Positions 44,114 to 46,793 of a stretch of DNA of 46,793 nt are shown here, in pieces. Made by a program: the position numbers and the translations under genes. This DNA comes from Spirochaetota bacterium (lineage in GTDB: Bacteria; Spirochaetota; UBA4802; UBA5550): assembly GCA_016928865.1 (NCBI GenBank), contig JAFGJX010000123.1, forward strand, positions 1 through 46,793. Reading direction: 5' to 3'. Within the stretch, counting starts at the first letter, position 1, and every line of letters begins with the position of its first letter. The notes under the pieces are model-generated. The model was not told where the DNA came from. It made no database searches and was given only the letters and a program-made list of their open reading frames with translations.

Positions 44114-44875
44114 ATGGACAATTTTTACGAAACCATGACCGACCGCACCCGCATGGTGATCGGCGGGACGGCGCTCGGGAAACTCCGGACAGCGCGGATC
44201 ATCCTGTTCGGCGTGGGCGGCGTGGGAAGCTGGTGCGCGGAGGCCCTGGTGCGCACCGGGTGCGCCGACCTGACCATCGTGGACCCGGACGTCGTGTGTG
44301 CCACCAACATCAACAGGCAGGTCGAGGCCACGGCGAAAAACATAGGCGCGCCGAAGGTCATGGAGATGGAGGCGCGGCTCCGTGACATCAATCCCTCAGC
44401 CTCGATCACTGCCCGGAGCGACGCCTATGGCGAAGCAAGCAGACACGGATACGACCTTGGCTCATATGATTACGTGATAGACGCGATCGATTCCGTCAAC
44501 GACAAGGTGCTCCTGATCGAGGACGCTCTGTCTGCACGCGTGATGCTCTTTTCGTCCATGGGCGCTGCTGCGAAGACCGATCCAACGATGGTCCGCGTCG
44601 CACTCCTGTCGAAGACCCGGAACTGTCCCCTGGCGCGGACCGTGCGGAGGCGCCTGCGCGAACGGAACTGCGCCAATGATTTCATCTGCGTGTACAGCGA
44701 GGAGCTTCCTGTCGGAGGGTCCGTTGAAGCATCTGCCGTCACCGGTGGAATCGACCCGGAAGGTTGCGGTAAAAAAAAGCGAACCAGCGGCTCCCTCGTC
44801 CACGTTACCGGCGTGTTCGGCCTGACCCTGGCGGGCCTGGTAATAAACGACATCGCGGGCGGTCAGGCGGGATAA
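44114..44875 (+). CDS. tcdA: tRNA threonylcarbamoyladenosine dehydratase
   Basis: E1-like ATP-dependent dehydratase (253 residues) that converts t6A37 to its cyclic form (ct6A) on ANN-decoding tRNAs. ATP binding is at ILFGVGGVGSWCAEALVRTG, followed by IVDPDVVCATNINRQ. CAEALVRTGCADL, YDYVIDAIDSVNDKV and GAAAKTDPT match TcdA/CsdL rather than ThiF or MoeB. GGGGAGG precedes the ATG. The AEC transporter follows on the same strand after 41 bases. Confidence 0.93.
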   Translation: MDNFYETMTDRTRMVIGGTALGKLRTARIILFGVGGVGSWCAEALVRTGCADLTIVDPDVVCATNINRQVEATAKNIGAPKVMEMEARLRDINPSASITARSDAYGEASRHGYDLGSYDYVIDAIDSVNDKVLLIEDALSARVMLFSSMGAAAKTDPTMVRVALLSKTRNCPLARTVRRRLRERNCANDFICVYSEELPVGGSVEASAVTGGIDPEGCGKKKRTSGSLVHVTGVFGLTLAGLVINDIAGGQAG

Positions 44876-44916
44876 ATTCTGCTTGTGCTATTAAGCCGCA
44901 GGTATAGGATTTTCGC

Positions 44917-45855
44917 ATGCAGACCTTCACCACCACCTTTTCCGCGGTAGCCATGCTCCTGGCGATAGGATTTCTCGGCTACTGGCTTCTCGCGAGGCGC
45001 GTCATGTCCGGCCCGGTGCTCGGCTCGCTTTCAGCGCTCGCGATAAACATTGCCCTGCCCTGCCTCACGTTTACCAGCATACTGACGAATTTTCACCCGG
45101 AAAAAAACGCCGGTTGGTGGGGCCTTCCCCTCTGGTGGGTGGGCGTGACCGCGCTCTTCACTGCGATGACCTTCCTCTGCTCCGCCGTGTCAGCGCGCGC
45201 GACCCGCAGGGAGTTCAGAGCCAGCCTGCTCTTCCAGAACGGGATGTTCTTCCCCCTGGCGATCATCTCCGAGGTCCACGGCGCCGGCTCGCCCCTGATC
45301 GTCGCGCTTTTTCTCTACCTGCTCTTTTACCCGGCGTTCTTTTTCAGCTTCTCCCCGCTCTTTTTCAGCAAGGGCGTGCGCCTCGACCCTGCCAGGATCT
45401 TCAATCCCGTTCTTGTCTCAACCCTTCTGGCCGTGCTGCTGCGCCTTTCCGGCGCTGACGCCCACATCCCCCGCTTTATCGTGGAAAGCGCCCGCATGCT
45501 TGGGGCCATGGCGGTGCCCCTGCTCATGCTCGTGCTGGGCGGGAACATCTACATTGACATGAAGGGAACGGGAAGGCCCGCATACGCCGAGGTCATCAAG
45601 TTCGTGCTGATGAAAAACCTTCTCTTCCCGCTCGTTGTCCTGGGCGTGATTATTGCCGTGCGTCCCCCCCACGGCGTCGCCTTCATCATCATGCTCCAGG
45701 CGGCCGTCCCGCCCGTGACCGCCGTCCCCATCATAACCGAACGCGAGGGCGGCGATCGAAACATCGTGAACCAGTTCATGGTATCGAGCTTTCTCTTTTC
45801 CCTGGCGAGCATTCCCCTCATGCTCGCGCTCTTTTCAGCCCTGTACCCCGGCTGA
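44917..45855 (+). CDS. AEC-family (auxin efflux carrier-type) transporter
   Basis: A 312-residue inner-membrane protein with about ten helices. Family traits are the early LSALAINIALPCLTF, the later NPVLVSTLLAVLLRLSGA and AMAVPLLMLVLGGN, and a final MLQAAVPPVTAVPII. Such carriers export or import organic anions such as malate. The substrate is unknown. It lies in a short plus-strand run with tcdA. Confidence 0.87.
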   Translation: MQTFTTTFSAVAMLLAIGFLGYWLLARRVMSGPVLGSLSALAINIALPCLTFTSILTNFHPEKNAGWWGLPLWWVGVTALFTAMTFLCSAVSARATRREFRASLLFQNGMFFPLAIISEVHGAGSPLIVALFLYLLFYPAFFFSFSPLFFSKGVRLDPARIFNPVLVSTLLAVLLRLSGADAHIPRFIVESARMLGAMAVPLLMLVLGGNIYIDMKGTGRPAYAEVIKFVLMKNLLFPLVVLGVIIAVRPPHGVAFIIMLQAAVPPVTAVPIITEREGGDRNIVNQFMVSSFLFSLASIPLMLALFSALYPG

Positions 45856-45981
45856 TCCGAAACAGGGCCGGATGAATATTTATATGTTGAAAAATTTAGA
45901 TTATAGAGATATACTGGCGTATGGTAGATCAGAGTTCATGAAATCAGCATTATACATGTTCAATACAGGAAGCCGGCTGTC

Positions 45982-46641
45982 ATGAAACGCATTCCTCCCG
46001 TCATCGCGATCATGCTGGTCCTCGTGCTCGCACCCTGGTCCGGCGCGCATGCCGCTGAGGAACAGAAGCAGGATATTCCCTACGAAGTGATTGAACGCCA
46101 GTCAGCTGAGACGGCGTATGACGAATCCACGGCGCGGCGCCACCGCATGGCCCTCGGCGTGAATATCGACCCGTTCCCGACAGTGCTGAGCGCGGTTGAC
46201 AGGGAATTCGGCCTGTCGATTCAACCATGGTTCAGCGTGAACAATATCAGGATCCTTCTTGATATCGCGCATTTCCGGATTCCTGACGACTGTGTCGCGA
46301 CGCGCTATTTTCACAAGAACGACATCAACACATTCGCACTGTCATTCGAGTACACCTTTGGCAAAAACTTCGACGGCTTCCTGGTCGGCGCCGGGTTCGG
46401 CATATGGCAGGACAGCGTGAAACACCGCTATTTCAACGAGTCAGCCACTTCGATAAGGCCTTTCATCTCAATCAAAGGCGGATATATCTGGAAATTTCAC
46501 AAAAATCTCTACATCGAGCCGTGCCTTTCTCTGGACATCATGCTGGCGCGGGAGAAACTGTCTGTATTCTGGAGCGGATTTACCCCGCTCCCTGCTGCGG
46601 GCGAGATTACCCTCAAATTCGGCATGTATTTCGATATTTAA
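45982..46641 (+). CDS. Exported outer-membrane beta-barrel-like protein
   Basis: A 219-residue protein with a cleavable signal (IPPVIAIMLVLVLAPWSGAHA, cleavage after AHA). The mature part shows alternating amphipathic strands (FALSFEYTFGKNFDGFLVGA, YIWKFHKNLYIEPCLSLDI) and ends in an aromatic KFGMYFDI, typical of small outer-membrane barrels. Function is unknown. The ribosome site is AGGAAG. Confidence 0.72.
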   Translation: MKRIPPVIAIMLVLVLAPWSGAHAAEEQKQDIPYEVIERQSAETAYDESTARRHRMALGVNIDPFPTVLSAVDREFGLSIQPWFSVNNIRILLDIAHFRIPDDCVATRYFHKNDINTFALSFEYTFGKNFDGFLVGAGFGIWQDSVKHRYFNESATSIRPFISIKGGYIWKFHKNLYIEPCLSLDIMLAREKLSVFWSGFTPLPAAGEITLKFGMYFDI

Positions 46642-46707
46642 GACACAGGCGACACGGCAGCATCTTTTTTATTTGACATCCAGTCACCCTTTAATACTTT
46701 TGCTTTC

Positions 46708-46792
46708 GGAGAGTTGTCCGAGTGGTCGATGGAGGCGGTCTTGAAAACCGTTGTGCCGCAAGGCACCGGGGGTTCGAATCCCTCACTCTCCG
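46708..46792 (+). tRNA. tRNA-Ser(UGA)
   Basis: The acceptor stem pairs GGAGAGT (46708-46714) with ACTCTCC (46785-46791), with G as discriminator. The D arm is TCC...GGA, the anticodon loop CTTGAAA gives anticodon TGA (46742-46744), the long variable arm is GTGCC-GCAA-GGCAC, and the T loop is TTCGAAT. The long variable arm fits serine. The base after the discriminator is A, so CCA is not encoded. Confidence 0.97.
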
Positions 46793-46793
46793 A

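Overview
The window reads like a chromosomal segment of an anaerobic spirochaete or a close relative. This is inference. It rests on a double cyclic-nucleotide-binding regulator and a DUF4954 protein of types I associate with Spirochaetota, loosely specified lipoprotein signals, five radical-SAM enzymes, a glycyl-radical enzyme and an ATP-dependent dehydratase-activase-like giant protein. Base composition is moderately GC-rich with AT-rich intergenic gaps. No rRNA, prophage, transposase or CRISPR array is visible. One tRNA gene, tRNA-Ser(UGA), closes the window.

Layout. 1-9.6 kb: the 3' end of an unknown gene, a mannose-1-phosphate guanylyltransferase, a 1437-residue tandem activase (BadF/HgdC type), a REC-PAS-HD-GYP regulator, a GNAT acetyltransferase, a LysM protein with a histone-like lysine/alanine tract, and a SET-domain protein. 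9.6-18.5 kb: agmatinase, a small basic protein, DUF1992 and DUF3795 proteins, then a long minus-strand run (radical SAM, STAS, Pth, DJ-1/PfpI, dual cNMP-binding regulator, membrane protein, Cam-type carbonic anhydrase, metallo-beta-lactamase-fold hydrolase). 18.6-23.5 kb: QueE, a methyltransferase paired with a B12-type radical-SAM protein across a strong hairpin, and a second short radical-SAM protein with a 53-residue partner. 24-28.5 kb: amino-sugar genes (UDP-sugar pyrophosphorylase, NagB, DUF4954). 28.6-35 kb: an unusual HisF, then the most interesting unit, TetR - glycyl-radical enzyme - activase - SDR. 35-46.8 kb: DUF456, an inverted-repeat element, an orphan small transcription unit, DUF2804, MurJ, ArgB, an exported orphan, small lipoprotein-like and zinc-ribbon genes, an exported RNase-toxin-like protein, a nucleotidyltransferase pair, TcdA, an AEC transporter and an outer-membrane-like protein.

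How the genes work together. The best candidate for an undescribed system is the minus-strand operon at 29416-34949. A TetR repressor sits under a 33-base near-palindrome that overlaps its own promoter. It precedes a glycyl-radical enzyme that carries an N-terminal SCP2-like lipid-binding domain, its dedicated activase, and a short-chain dehydrogenase resembling 3-ketosphinganine reductases. Together they suggest inducible anaerobic radical chemistry on a hydrophobic substrate, followed by carbonyl/alcohol redox chemistry. Other leads are a HisF whose ammonia-gate residues appear replaced, the amino-sugar gene cluster with DUF4954, and the radical-SAM/small-protein pair.

All family assignments are from reading translated motifs; no database or structure search was run.
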